A DNA stretch of 64,000 bases from CAVYWD01 sp963772225. GTDB lineage: Bacteria; Myxococcota; Myxococcia; Myxococcales; UBA5297. Both the position numbers and the translations under genes were made by a program. Location: assembly GCA_963772225.1 (NCBI GenBank), contig CAVYWD010000004.1, positions 124,001 to 188,000 of the forward strand, in the 5' to 3' direction. Below, piece after piece: positions 16,821-26,210 of this stretch. Each line of letters opens with the position of its first letter. Positions within the stretch are counted from its first letter, which is position 1. The notes beneath the pieces were generated by a model. That model was not told the origin of the DNA. It made no database searches and saw only the letters and a list, made by a program, of their open reading frames with translations.

Positions 16821-18131
16821 TCACGCGGGCTCCGCCTCGAGCCGCTCCTTGATCCGCCGCAGGAAATGATTGGCGGCGGCTCCGTCGACGATTCGGTGGT
16901 CGTAGGAGAGCGTCAACGTCATCACTGGCCGGATGACGAGCGCGTCCTCGCCGTCGACGGAAATGACTACGGGGCGCTTGATGATCTCGCCCAGGCGCAC
17001 GATGGCGACCTGGGGCTGGGGGATGATGGCCGCGCCCCAGGTGTTTCCGCGCGCGCCGGGGTTCGAGAGCGTGAGGGTGCCGCCGGCAAGGTCGTCGGGC
17101 CCGAGCGCTTTGGCGCGAGCCTTCTCGGCCCGGTCGGCGATGGCGCGGGTCATGCCCACGAGCGAGAGCTCGTCGGCCTCGGGGATGACCGGGACCACGA
17201 GCCCCTCGTCGGTGTCGACCGCGATGCCGAGGTTCACCTGCCGGTGCAGCGCGTAGGCGCCCTCGAGGACGGTGGCGTTGAGGACCGGCACCTCGCGCAC
17301 GGACTGGGCCAGGGCGACCGCGACGTGGGCGAGGACGCTCACCTTGTCGCCGCGCTCCGCCGCTCGCCCCCGCGCGCGCTCGACCCGATGGAGCTGCACC
17401 TCCGCCATGCAGGGGACGTGAGGCGCGGCGCGCTGGCTGTACGCCATGTGCTGGGCGATGAGTGAGCGCCTTCGGGAGAACGGCACGATTTCGTCGCCGG
17501 GCAGAGCGCGGTACTCCGGCGGCTTGTAGACAGGGCCTGCCGGCGGCGCTGGCGTCGGCGGAGCGGGCTCGCGAGCTTCGCGCGGCGCCGCATCCGCGCG
17601 CGGGGGCTGCGGCGCGCGGATGGGCGGAGGCGGCGCGCCGCGGCGGGCTTCTCGCGCTGACAGGTAGCCGAGGATGTCGGCCTTGGTCACCCGGCCGGCG
17701 GCGCCGCTGCCTTGGAGCTGGGAGAGGTCGACGCCGCGCTCCCGAGCGATGCGGCGCACCAGCGGCGAGCTCCGCGGCTCTTTCGGGCCGCCGTCCGGAC
17801 GCGGCGCGGCTTGGGCCTGGGGCGGCGTTGCCTGGGCCTCGGGCGCGCGCGGGGCGGGGAGCGGGGGCGCCAAAGTCGGCTCGGCGGCGACCTCGGTCTC
17901 GAGCTCGAGGATAGGTGCGTTGACCGGCACCGTCTCGCCTTCTTTGGCGAGCCGCCGCGCCACGCGCCCTTCGAACGGAGACGGGAGCTCGGTGTCCGCC
18001 TTGTCAGTGGAGACCTCGGCCACGGTCTGATCCCGCTCGACTCGGTCGCCTTCTTTCACGAGCCACTTCGACAGCGTCGCCTCGGCGACCGACTCCCCGA
18101 GCTGCGGCAGGACGACGCGCTGGATGGACAT
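16821..18131 (-). CDS. Dihydrolipoamide acyltransferase, E2 of a 2-oxoacid dehydrogenase
   Basis: Protein of 436 aa. It has one lipoyl domain (residues 1-78, lipoylated Lys44 in STDKAD), an Ala/Pro linker, a peripheral subunit-binding domain (about 120-158, SSPLVRRIARERGVDLSQL), a second linker and the catalytic domain. The active-site motif LSYDHRIVDG lies near the C-terminus. Lys44 in DKAD and a single lipoyl domain fit either branched-chain 2-oxoacid or acetoin/pyruvate-type complexes; the sequence alone does not decide. It is last in a three-gene minus-strand operon after E1alpha and E1beta. No E3 (lipoamide dehydrogenase) gene is next to it. Confidence 0.94.
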   Translation of the reverse strand: MSIQRVVLPQLGESVAEATLSKWLVKEGDRVERDQTVAEVSTDKADTELPSPFEGRVARRLAKEGETVPVNAPILELETEVAAEPTLAPPLPAPRAPEAQATPPQAQAAPRPDGGPKEPRSSPLVRRIARERGVDLSQLQGSGAAGRVTKADILGYLSAREARRGAPPPPIRAPQPPRADAAPREAREPAPPTPAPPAGPVYKPPEYRALPGDEIVPFSRRRSLIAQHMAYSQRAAPHVPCMAEVQLHRVERARGRAAERGDKVSVLAHVAVALAQSVREVPVLNATVLEGAYALHRQVNLGIAVDTDEGLVVPVIPEADELSLVGMTRAIADRAEKARAKALGPDDLAGGTLTLSNPGARGNTWGAAIIPQPQVAIVRLGEIIKRPVVISVDGEDALVIRPVMTLTLSYDHRIVDGAAANHFLRRIKERLEAEPA

Positions 18132-18161
18132 GGACGAAGCTCCCCCCGAAACGCGCCGCCC

Positions 18162-19145
18162 TCAGTACGCCAGCAGCGCCCGAGCCTTCTGAACGACCTT
18201 CGCCGCGCTCGGCAGCACGAAGGACTCCAGGGCCGGGTGGAAAGGCGTGGGAACGTCGAGCGCCGCGACCCGCCCGATGGGCGCGTCCAGCTCGTCGAAC
18301 GCCTCTTCGGCCAGGCGCGCGCTGATCTCCGCGGCGATGCCGCCGGTGAGCCGGTCCTCGTGCACCAGGAGCACCCGGTTGATGCGGCGGACGGCGGCGA
18401 GGATTGCCTCCAGGTCGAAAGGCAACAGCGAGCGCAGGTCGAGCACCTCGGCCTCGGCGCCGTCCTCGCTGGAGAGCGCCTCGGCGGCATCGAGGCAGGC
18501 CTCCAGCGCGCCGCCGTAAGTGACGATGAGCAGATCGCTCCCTGGGCGCCGGGTGGCCGCCTTGCCGATGGGGACGACGAAGTCGCCCTCGGGCAACTCC
18601 TCCTTCACGCGCCGGTAGAGGCGCTTGTGCTCCAAAAAGATCACCGGGTCGTCGTCGCGGATGGCGGCCTTGAGCAGGCCCTTGGCGTCGTAGGCGGTGG
18701 CCGGCGCCAGCACCTTGAGGCCCGGCACGCGAAAGAACCAGGCCTCGGGATTCTGCGAGTGGAAGAGCCCGCCGTGCACGCCGCCGCCGACAGGCCCGCG
18801 CACGACCATGGGCACGTGGGCGCGGCCGCCGTGGCGGTAGCGCGTCGTCGCCGCCATGTTCACCACCTGGTCGAAGGCGCAGGCGACGAAGTCCATGAAC
18901 TGCATCTCGCACACCGGCCGCAGCCCGCTGACGGCCGCGCCCACGCCGGCGCCGACGATGAGCGACTCGCTGATGGGCGTGTCGACGACCCGGAGCGGCC
19001 CGAACTCCTGCAAGAGCCCCTCGGTGGCCAGGAAGGCGCCGCCGAGCTCGGCGACGTCCTCGCCCAGGACGAGGACGTCCGCGTCCCGGCGCATCTCCTC
19101 GGCCATCGCGTCGCGGACCGCTTGCAGGTAGGTCGCCGTGGCCAT
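18162..19145 (-). CDS. 2-oxoacid dehydrogenase E1 beta subunit
   Basis: Protein of 327 aa, typical for the beta chain of alpha2beta2 E1 enzymes. A pyrimidine-binding transketolase-like domain (LVLGEDVAELGGAFLATEGL, RVVDTPISES) is followed by the transketolase C-terminal domain (VLLVHEDRLTGGIAAEISAR). It forms the thiamine diphosphate site with E1alpha and decarboxylates a 2-oxoacid, passing the acyl group to the E2 lipoyl arm. ATG 19145 is 7 nt after the E1alpha stop. The E2 start lies 30 nt beyond its own stop. Confidence 0.94.
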   Translation of the reverse strand: MATATYLQAVRDAMAEEMRRDADVLVLGEDVAELGGAFLATEGLLQEFGPLRVVDTPISESLIVGAGVGAAVSGLRPVCEMQFMDFVACAFDQVVNMAATTRYRHGGRAHVPMVVRGPVGGGVHGGLFHSQNPEAWFFRVPGLKVLAPATAYDAKGLLKAAIRDDDPVIFLEHKRLYRRVKEELPEGDFVVPIGKAATRRPGSDLLIVTYGGALEACLDAAEALSSEDGAEAEVLDLRSLLPFDLEAILAAVRRINRVLLVHEDRLTGGIAAEISARLAEEAFDELDAPIGRVAALDVPTPFHPALESFVLPSAAKVVQKARALLAY

Positions 19146-19152
19146 GGCCGCG

Positions 19153-20178
19153 TTAGTGCAGCAGCGCCTGGGGCTCGCTCGGGCGCTCCTCGCGCGGCGC
19201 GGCGCGAATGCGCGGCTCGCCCGGCGCCTCGGTGGCATAGAGGTCCGTGAGCGCTTCCTCGGCCGGCGGGTCCGGGCTCTCCTCGGCGAATCGCACCGCC
19301 TCGTCGAGCTCGCGCGCGATGCGCGCCTCGACCTCCGCTCGGACCTCTTCCAGGCGGTAGCCCTTGAGCGACAGGAAGGTCTCCCACTGGCGAATGGGGT
19401 CGCGCGCCTCCCAGCGCAGGACCTCGTCTTCCACGCGGTAGGCCGCGCGGTCGTGGGCCGAGTGGCCGAGCATCCTATAAGTCTTGCACTCGACGAGCGT
19501 GGGGCCGAGGCCTTCGCGCGCCCGGGACACGGCCGCGCCCATCACCTCGAGCACCTCGTGCAGGTCGTTTCCCGAGCAGGGGACGCCCTTGAAGCCGTAG
19601 GCGGAGGCGCGCTCGGCCACGCTGTCCACGGCCATCTGCTGATGGATCGGCGTGGAGTACGCGTAGTGGTTGTTCTCGCAGACCAGCACGACGGCGAGCT
19701 TGTGGACGCCGGCGAAGTTCGCCGCCTCGTGGAAGTCGCCGCGGCTGCCGGCGCCCTCGCCGAAGAAGGCGACGCAGACGCTCGGCTCCTCGCGGAGCTT
19801 GAAACGCCAGGCGATTCCGCAGGCCACCGGGAGGGTGGAGGCAAGCATGCTCGTGGCCCCGAAGACGCCGTGCGGGAGGGAGCCGCCGTGCAGGAAGGAG
19901 TCCTTGCCGCGGGAGAGCCCGGTTTCCTTGCCGTAGAGCTGGGCCATCAGGGCCGTGGCCGGGACTCCCTTGACGAGGAAGGCCCCGAGGTCGCGGTGCA
20001 GGGGGAAGATGTAGTCCTCGCGGCGCAGACCGTAAGAGCACCCCACGACCACGGCCTCCTGGCCGTAGCCGGAGTAGACGCCGCCGAGGATTTTGTTCTG
20101 GGCATGCAGGCGAGAGACCCGGTGCTCGAATTCCCGGGTGAGCTTCAGCCAGTAATAGAGCTCAATCTCGCGGTCCAA
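19153..20178 (-). CDS. 2-oxoacid dehydrogenase E1 alpha subunit (TTG start)
   Basis: Protein of 341 aa. The thiamine diphosphate motif begins FFGEGAGSRGDFHEAANFA and ends in CENNHYAYSTP. The conserved phosphorylation-loop-like YRMLGHSAHD is present. The reading frame opens with TTG at 20178, and there is no in-frame ATG or GTG for more than 40 nt upstream. GGCGAGG lies about 8 nt before the TTG, so the rare start seems genuine and may lower expression. First gene of the E1alpha-E1beta-E2 operon. Confidence 0.92.
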   Translation of the reverse strand: MDREIELYYWLKLTREFEHRVSRLHAQNKILGGVYSGYGQEAVVVGCSYGLRREDYIFPLHRDLGAFLVKGVPATALMAQLYGKETGLSRGKDSFLHGGSLPHGVFGATSMLASTLPVACGIAWRFKLREEPSVCVAFFGEGAGSRGDFHEAANFAGVHKLAVVLVCENNHYAYSTPIHQQMAVDSVAERASAYGFKGVPCSGNDLHEVLEVMGAAVSRAREGLGPTLVECKTYRMLGHSAHDRAAYRVEDEVLRWEARDPIRQWETFLSLKGYRLEEVRAEVEARIARELDEAVRFAEESPDPPAEEALTDLYATEAPGEPRIRAAPREERPSEPQALLH

Positions 20179-20509
20179 AGATGGCCTCGCCCGCTTGCGA
20201 TGCGGGAAAAGAAAATGTAGGGAGCGGAGCCGCGAGCGTCAGCGCGCGGGGATTTCACAGCCTTTGGGCAGTGAAGCGCCCCAATCGAGCAGCGGCCAAA
20301 CGAGCGCCTCTTCGAGAGGCTGGCGAAGGAGCGCGACCCGGCTCTGCAGGAGCTTGCGGTTGCCGGGCGAGGGGCGACCAATCTGGCAATGCGAGCGGTC
20401 GACACTTCCGCGCGGTGCAAAGGCCGGCTTCCTCGGTGGCCTCCTCGCCAAGACAGCGGGATTCCCCCGGGAAGCTGAGGTGTTGAAAGGCTGAGAACCG
20501 TGGAACATC
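20179..20509. other. Gap between the E1alpha gene and a PAS kinase; possible decayed gene
   Basis: Divergent promoter region for the dehydrogenase operon and the kinase operon. On the plus strand a protein-like stretch (RLFERLAKERDPALQELAVA..., about 20300-20420) changes frame into AGFLGGLLAKTAGFPREAEV before a stop at about 20494. This resembles a degenerate gene, but I cannot name the family. Confidence 0.35.
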
Positions 20510-22042
20510 GTGAGACGGCCGATCAAATCAATTCGGCGAATGAGAGGACCGACTCCGCCCGGGAGGACCGGCCAGGGCGACAGGCCAGAGCTCTATCGGC
20601 TGCTCTCTCGATCCGACCACGAGATCTTGTTGTTCCTCGACCCGCAAGGCCGAATCCTCGAAGCGAATGCAGGCGCCGTCGCAGCCTATGGCTACGGCCG
20701 CGAATCGCTCCTCGGCCTTTCCATTCGCGACTTGGAGACGGGCATCTCCTCGGGCGAGGAGGCGCTCGCCGCGCGCTGGACCTCGACCCACCAGGCGATC
20801 CACCGGCGGCGGGACGGGAGCACGTTCTCGGCCGAGGTCGCTTGCGACCGGGACGACCTGGACGGCAGGCCCATCGTCGCCGCCATCGTGCGCCCGGCGC
20901 CCGGGCAGCGAGGCTGGACCGCGGATGCCGTCGGCCCCGAGCAACGGTATCGGCTTATCGCCGACAATACTTATGACTGGGAGTACTGGCTCGATCCTGA
21001 GGGGCGAATTCTATACTCGTCGCCGTCTTGCAAGCGAATCTCGGGATACGCCGCCGAGGCGCTCGAGGCGGACTCCTCCCTGCTGGCTCGAATGGTGATT
21101 CCAGAAGACCGCTCTCAATTCGAAGCCCATCGGGTCGACGCATTGATGAGCTCGGCGACCGCGCCCCACGGCGAGATGGAGTATCGCATCGCGCAGCCCG
21201 ACGGGTCGCAGCGGTGGATAGGCCACGTCTGCGGCCCGGTGCGCGACGAGGCCGGGAGGTTTTTGGGGGTGCGCGGGAGCAACCGCGACATCACGGAGCG
21301 CAAGCAGATGGAGGCCGAGCGCGAGGCGCTCGCGAAGCAGCTCGAGCAGAAGAACGCGGAGCTGGAGAAGTTCACCTACACGGTCTCGCACGACCTCAAG
21401 AGTCCGCTCATCACCATCAAGGGATTTCTCGGCCTGGTCGAGCAAGACCTCGCGAAGGGCGACGCCGCGCAGCTCAAGTCCGACATGGCGCGCATCGGGA
21501 ACGCCGCCGACAAGATGAAGCACCTCCTGGACGATCTGCTCGAGCTCTCCAGGATCGGGCGCATCGCCAATCCGCCGGAGGAGGTCTCCCTGGTCGCGCT
21601 CGCCGGTGAGGCGCTGGACCTGCTCGCGGGCCCCATCTCCCAGAGAAACGTCCGCGTGGCGATCGACCCCGACCTGCCCAGCGCCGTCGGGGACCGCCCC
21701 AGGCTCCTGCAGGTCCTGGAGAACTTGATCGACAACGCGGTGAGCTTCATGGGCGACCAGACCAATCCTCGGATCGAGGTTGGCGGTTGGCGCTCCGGGG
21801 ACGAGGTCACCTGCTTCGTCGCCGACAACGGCGTCGGGGTCGACCCCCGCTACCACGCGAAGGTGTTCGGGTTGTTCGAGAAGCTGGATCAGACGAGCAA
21901 AGGGACGGGCGTCGGGCTCGCCATCGTCAAGCGGATCATCGAGAACCACGGCGGCCGGATCTGGGTGGAGTCCGAGGGGCAGGGCAAGGGAGCGCGGTTC
22001 TGCTTCACCCTTCCGGCCAGGGGCCTGCCCAGGGCAGCTTAG
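20510..22042 (+). CDS. PAS-PAS sensor histidine kinase
   Basis: Protein of 510 aa, with no membrane segment and therefore cytoplasmic. PAS1 is at about residues 30-125 (ILLFLDPQGRILEANAGAVA). PAS2 with its PAC end is at about 140-262 (YDWEYWLDPEGRILYSSPSC...RDITERK). A coiled-coil leads to the HisKA H-box (YTVSHDLKSPLITIKGFLGL) and HATPase_c (NLIDNAVSF, KGTGVGLAIVKRI). The layout matches Cph1- and Rcp1-type kinases, and a CheY-like Rcp1-type regulator is encoded 12 nt downstream. The start is GTG at 20510; an ATG at 20540 is an alternative. It is the first of three signalling genes. Confidence 0.93.
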   Translation: MRRPIKSIRRMRGPTPPGRTGQGDRPELYRLLSRSDHEILLFLDPQGRILEANAGAVAAYGYGRESLLGLSIRDLETGISSGEEALAARWTSTHQAIHRRRDGSTFSAEVACDRDDLDGRPIVAAIVRPAPGQRGWTADAVGPEQRYRLIADNTYDWEYWLDPEGRILYSSPSCKRISGYAAEALEADSSLLARMVIPEDRSQFEAHRVDALMSSATAPHGEMEYRIAQPDGSQRWIGHVCGPVRDEAGRFLGVRGSNRDITERKQMEAEREALAKQLEQKNAELEKFTYTVSHDLKSPLITIKGFLGLVEQDLAKGDAAQLKSDMARIGNAADKMKHLLDDLLELSRIGRIANPPEEVSLVALAGEALDLLAGPISQRNVRVAIDPDLPSAVGDRPRLLQVLENLIDNAVSFMGDQTNPRIEVGGWRSGDEVTCFVADNGVGVDPRYHAKVFGLFEKLDQTSKGTGVGLAIVKRIIENHGGRIWVESEGQGKGARFCFTLPARGLPRAA

Positions 22043-22054
22043 CGAGGTGAAGAA

Positions 22055-22493
22055 ATGAACGCCGTGCCTCAGGAGATCATGCTCGTCGAGGACAACCTCG
22101 ACCACGCCGAGCTGGTCATGCGAAGCCTGAAGAGATCACCGCGTGGGCAACGTGGTGCGCCATTTCGTCGACGGCGAGTCGGCCCTCGACTACCTCTTCT
22201 GCCGCAATCAATTCGAGGGCAAGGCGCCGCCGCGCCCCATGCTTATCCTCCTTGACCTCCGGATCCCCAAGGTCGACGGGCTCGAGGTCCTGGCGCAGAT
22301 CAAGACCTCGGAGGAGATCTCCAAGATCCCGGTGGTGGTCCTCACGACCTCCGAGGCCGAGAGGGACATGGCGTCGGCCTACCGCCACCACGCCAACAGC
22401 TACGTGGTCAAACCCGTGGACTTCGCCAAGTTCGGCGAGCTGATGAACGACCTTGGCTTCTACTGGCTGGCATGGAACCGACAAACGACCTAG
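22055..22493 (+). pseudogene. CheY/Rcp1-like response regulator with a frameshift
   Basis: The receiver domain is split over two frames. Bases 22055 to about 22138 encode the start (EIMLVEDNLDHAELVMRSLK, with the acidic pocket). From about 22139 the matching frame is one base off: RVGNVVRHFVDGESALDYLF, then the phospho-Asp in LILLDLRIPK, LTTSE and the Lys in YVVKPVDF. The join at the TCACCGCG stretch needs removal of one base to restore a normal domain of about 145 aa. It is either a recent mutation or a sequencing error. The surrounding kinases are intact, which favours error or a very young lesion. It would be the phosphoacceptor for the upstream PAS kinase. Confidence 0.85.
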
Positions 22494-24133
22494 GAGAGGG
22501 GCTCCCGCATGCGGCCGCGCCCGGCTTCGACCCCGTCGAGCCGCAGCCCGCTCGCATCCTCGTCGTCGAGGACGAAGAGGCCCACGTCCAGCTGCTCAGG
22601 CGCGCGTTCAAGCTGAGCGGGCTCCCGTTCGAGTTGACGGTCGCCGGGACTCTTCGAGAGGCCCGGGGGTCGTTGGCGAGGTCGCCTCCCCATCTCTTGA
22701 TCGTCGACTTCGTGCTCCCCGACGGGCGAGGGGTCGAGCTGCTCCCGGTCGCGAAAGAGCGCGGCCCGTTCGCGGTGATCGTCATGACCGCGCACGGCGA
22801 CGAGCAGCTCGCCGTGGACGTCATGAAGGCCGGCGCTCTCGACTACGTGGTGAAGACCGAGGCGGCCCTGTCGCTCATGCCGCGCATGGCCGAGCTGGCC
22901 CTCCGGGAGTGGCGACACCTGGAGGAGCGCAGGCGCGTCCAGGCGGAGCGCGAGGCGCTCCTGGCCCGCGAGCGGGCGGCGCGGCTCGAGGCCGAGCGCG
23001 CCTGCCGGATTCGCGACGAGTTCCTGGCGATTCTGAGTCACGAGCTCAGGACCCCGCTGAGCGCGATCCTCGGTTGGACCGAGCTTTTGCGCGCGAAGGA
23101 GCGCTCGGCGGAGTTCATTCGCCGCGCCCTGGACACCATCCAGCGAAACACGCGGGCCCAGGCGTCGCTCATCGACGACCTGCTGGAGATGTCCCGGATC
23201 CTCGCGGGCCGCATGCGGCTCGACAGGCGGCCTTTGGACCTGGCCGCGCTGATCCGCACGGCGATGGAGTCGGCCCGGCCCGCGGCGGAGGCAAAGGGAA
23301 TCGAGCTCGCTCAGAGCGGCGACTTGTCGCCGGCGGTGGTCCCCGGAGACCCGGACCGCCTCCAGCAGGTGATGGCAAATCTCTTGTCGAACGCCGTCAA
23401 GTTCACTCCTCGCGGGGGTCGGGTGGAGGTCTCGCTCACGCTCTCGGAGCGCGGCGCCGAGATCGAGGTGCGCGACAACGGCGTCGGCATCGCGCCCGAG
23501 TTTCTGCCCCACGTCTTCGAGCGGTTCCGCCAAGCCGACCCCTCGACGACGCGGCAGCACGGCGGATTGGGCTTAGGGCTCGCCATCGTCCGGCAGATCG
23601 TCGAGCTGCACGGGGGCAGGGTGCGGGTGGCGAGCGAAGGGCGCGATCGAGGCTCGGCGTTCCGCGTGACCCTGCCTTGGGCCGCGCGCGCGCAGCCCGG
23701 CGCGCAGCGGCCCTCCGAGGCGCCCGAAGAGCGCGCTCCCTGCTCGCCCGCCGACCTGCGCGGGCTGCGGGTGCTGGTGGTCGACGACGAGCAGGACTCT
23801 CGCGACCTGATCGAGTGCGTGCTGGAGGAGTGCCACGCCGAGGTGGAAGTCGCGGGCTCCGCCGCCGAGGGCTTCGCCCTGTTTCAACGGCGCCGGCCCG
23901 ACGTGCTGGTGAGCGACATCGCCATGCCCACGGAGGACGGCTGCGCGCTGGTCCAGAGGGTGCGCGCCCTGCCTCGCGAGCGCGGGGGCGCCGTCCCGGC
24001 CCTGGCGCTCACGGCCCTGGCGAAAGAGTCGGAGCGCGAGCGCGCGATCCGGGCCGGCTTCCAGGTGTTCGCGACCAAACCCATCGAGCCCGCGAGGTTC
24101 CCCGCCGAGATCGCGGACCTCGCCAGCCGATAG
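22472..24133 (+). CDS. Hybrid kinase: receiver - HisKA - HATPase - receiver
   Basis: Protein of 553 aa. An N-terminal receiver (about 28-145; RILVVEDEE, Asp in LLIVDFVLPD) is followed by a coiled-coil and the HisKA H-box (FLAILSHELRTPLSAILG). HATPase_c follows (NLLSNAVKFTPRGG, GLGLGLAIVRQI). A C-terminal receiver lies at about 432-553 (RVLVVDDEQDSRDLIE, phospho-Asp in VLVSDIAMP, Lys in FATKPIEP). Its ATG lies 22 nt inside the preceding regulator gene, so the three genes are likely co-transcribed and the layout suggests a phosphorelay. No DNA-binding output is encoded here, so the final target is elsewhere. Confidence 0.94.
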   Translation: MEPTNDLGEGLPHAAAPGFDPVEPQPARILVVEDEEAHVQLLRRAFKLSGLPFELTVAGTLREARGSLARSPPHLLIVDFVLPDGRGVELLPVAKERGPFAVIVMTAHGDEQLAVDVMKAGALDYVVKTEAALSLMPRMAELALREWRHLEERRRVQAEREALLARERAARLEAERACRIRDEFLAILSHELRTPLSAILGWTELLRAKERSAEFIRRALDTIQRNTRAQASLIDDLLEMSRILAGRMRLDRRPLDLAALIRTAMESARPAAEAKGIELAQSGDLSPAVVPGDPDRLQQVMANLLSNAVKFTPRGGRVEVSLTLSERGAEIEVRDNGVGIAPEFLPHVFERFRQADPSTTRQHGGLGLGLAIVRQIVELHGGRVRVASEGRDRGSAFRVTLPWAARAQPGAQRPSEAPEERAPCSPADLRGLRVLVVDDEQDSRDLIECVLEECHAEVEVAGSAAEGFALFQRRRPDVLVSDIAMPTEDGCALVQRVRALPRERGGAVPALALTALAKESERERAIRAGFQVFATKPIEPARFPAEIADLASR

Positions 24134-24412
24134 TCCGCGCGTCCCTTGGAGGAGCCGCTCGGTCGCGACCGCGCCGTTGAGCGCGCCGGGGTTCGTCAGT
24201 CCTCGTCGCCAGCTCGCTTCGCTGCCCAGGCCTCGGCCAGGCGCCAAGGCGCGCAAGAGCCTCGTCGGCCTAAGCCGACCTGCCCTGAAGCGCTCGGCCA
24301 AAATGCGGGGCACGGGCTCCTTGTACCCGGACAGCGTCTTCAGCCCCAGGTCCGGCCCGCGAAACCAGGCTCCAGGGCCGCGGGCACAAGCCTCCCCCGC
24401 CGCGCCGGGCCT
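24134..24412. other. Gap holding an orphan copy of part of the APP1 phosphatase gene
   Basis: No open gene. Bases 24286-24351 are a 66-bp fragment of the phosphatidate phosphatase gene located at 26211-27140. The rest has no recognisable content. Confidence 0.7.
24286..24351 (-). repeat. Direct repeat pair 1, left copy (right copy 26422-26487)
   Basis: 64 of 66 bases match 26422-26487, in the same orientation, 2136 bp apart. The right copy lies inside the intact APP1 phosphatase gene (coding for ...KTLSGYKEPVLRILAERF); this copy is an orphan. Between them lie the whole decarboxylase gene and the last third of the phosphatase gene. Confidence 0.95.
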
Positions 24413-26062
24413 TCACTCGCCGCCGATGGCTGGGCAGAGCTCGTCGACCTCCTTCAGCAACGCAGCAATCTCCGGCTGCTGAACGAGCTCGCACTCTTCG
24501 GCCAACAACGCAGTCAGGGTCTCTTGCGTCGTCAGCGGATTGGCCAGGACCACACGCAAAACCGTGAGCTCCTGGGCATCGGGAGCCTTGCGCAGCCGGG
24601 TTCGAGAGACGAAAGTCTTCCCGGCTTCCCGCTGGTATTTCTGCAGCAACTGGTTCACTTGATTCAGGAGGGCATTGATTCGTTCCTTGCGCTCAGCCGT
24701 CGCAGCGGCCAGCGCCTTTTGAACGGCGAGTGGACAGTAGCGGTAGGTCAGGATGTTCAGCTCCGCCTCGCTGATCAATTCGAAATCAAGATGTTGCCGG
24801 ATCATGTTTGCGAATGCGCTGGCGCGTTCGATGCCCATATCGATGAGGAGCTCGTAACCTTTCCGGCCGATGATAGAGAGGCCGGCATGGACCAACATCG
24901 CCATTCCCGGCCGCGACCCTTCGAGGGTATGGCTGCCAAGGTCCTTGGAGCCATGCCGCAAGATGTAGGCGGCGTGATGCTCGATCGCCGACAGGGCGGT
25001 GGGTTCCTTGAAGACGACCATCCCTGCCGCCATCGGCACATACAGCTGCTTGTGCGCATCGATGGTGGCCGAGTCGGCCCGGTCAATTCCGGCCAGCAGG
25101 CGTCGGTGGCGGTCGGAGAAGAGGGTCGGCCCGCCCCAGGCGGCGTCGACGTGAAGGTGGCAGCCGAGCTCCAGGGCGAGGTCGGCCATCGCCTCCAGAG
25201 GGTCGACATTGCCCGTCTCGGTCGTCCCGGCGATGCCCACCAACGCCAGGGGCCGGACATTCTGGTCCTTCAAGCGGCGGCACTCCTCTCTCAACGGCTT
25301 CAGAGCAATGCGGTTGCGGGGGTCGGTTTCAACCCTCAACAGATTGTCCCGGCCGATGCCGAGGACGTCGGCCACCTTGCCGAAGGAGTAGTGTCCGCGC
25401 TCCGAGACGAGGACCGCGAGCCCGTCCCAGCCGCGATGCTTCAGGGAGCGGGCCAGTCCTTCTTGGGCAATGCCACGAAAGGCACCCGACGGCGCGAAGA
25501 GGCGGTTGCGCGCCACCCACAGCGCCGTGAGATTGGCAATGGTGCCGTCGGAGCAGAAGGCGCCCAGCGCATGTTGGCTGTTGTGAATCCATTTCTCATA
25601 GAAAGCATCTTCGCGCCGGTAGACGAGGTGATGGATCATCGCGAGGACCTGACGTTCCATGGGCGTGAAGGCCTTGGAGGTCTCGACCTTGACCAGATTC
25701 TGGTTGAGCGCGGTCATGAGTCGCGCGAGGGGGAGCATGAAGTAGGGGAGCGCGGAGGTCATGTGACCGACGAAGCCGGGGGCCGCGGTATGGACCGACT
25801 GAGCGACGAGTTTCTCCTTGACGAACTCGGCATACTCGGAGACGTAGGTCGGCTCTTCGGGGATGACGAAGGAGGAGAAATCGGCCTCGATCTCTTCAAG
25901 CTTTCGCTCGATGGCGACGATATGGGTCTGCAGAAATCCGATGACGTCGTCGGAGATCGCCTGATCGATGGCGCCGAGGGTCGAATCGGGCGCTTCCGGC
26001 ACGGTGAAGATCCGGTAGAGGGCTTCGAGATTGGCGCGGGCGGGATCTCGGGTCTTCGGCAT
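24413..26062 (-). CDS. panP: PLP-dependent aspartate/glutamate decarboxylase, PanP-like
   Basis: Protein of 549 aa, fold-type I group II decarboxylase. The opening (LYRIFTVPEAPDSTLGAIDQ) is the hallmark of the PanP group described in Vibrio. Those enzymes decarboxylate aspartate to beta-alanine for pantothenate and coenzyme A when PanD is absent. The PLP-binding lysine is in TIDAHKQLYVP, with HVDAAWGG before it. Start at 26062 (MPKTRDPARAN); an in-frame ATG at 26092 is possible. Codon use and GC differ from the neighbours, and the gene lies between direct repeats, so it was probably acquired. Glutamate or diaminobutyrate as substrate cannot be excluded. Confidence 0.85.
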   Translation of the reverse strand: MPKTRDPARANLEALYRIFTVPEAPDSTLGAIDQAISDDVIGFLQTHIVAIERKLEEIEADFSSFVIPEEPTYVSEYAEFVKEKLVAQSVHTAAPGFVGHMTSALPYFMLPLARLMTALNQNLVKVETSKAFTPMERQVLAMIHHLVYRREDAFYEKWIHNSQHALGAFCSDGTIANLTALWVARNRLFAPSGAFRGIAQEGLARSLKHRGWDGLAVLVSERGHYSFGKVADVLGIGRDNLLRVETDPRNRIALKPLREECRRLKDQNVRPLALVGIAGTTETGNVDPLEAMADLALELGCHLHVDAAWGGPTLFSDRHRRLLAGIDRADSATIDAHKQLYVPMAAGMVVFKEPTALSAIEHHAAYILRHGSKDLGSHTLEGSRPGMAMLVHAGLSIIGRKGYELLIDMGIERASAFANMIRQHLDFELISEAELNILTYRYCPLAVQKALAAATAERKERINALLNQVNQLLQKYQREAGKTFVSRTRLRKAPDAQELTVLRVVLANPLTTQETLTALLAEECELVQQPEIAALLKEVDELCPAIGGE

Positions 26063-26210
26063 CGTTGTTTTACCTTCGGTGCAAACGGTCATGCGAACGG
26101 CCTTCCGCCCTGACGCGAAGTTCCAGGCGCGGAGCCCAAAGCGCAAGCGATTGGGAGGTCGGTCATCCCGTCGCTGCGCAGCATTGTCAAAGCCAAATCC
26201 AACGGCGGCG

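Noticed and set aside
20239..20526. 95-codon minus-strand gene before the PAS kinase
   Set aside because: Pro/Arg-rich, no ribosome site, and it overlaps the kinase start.
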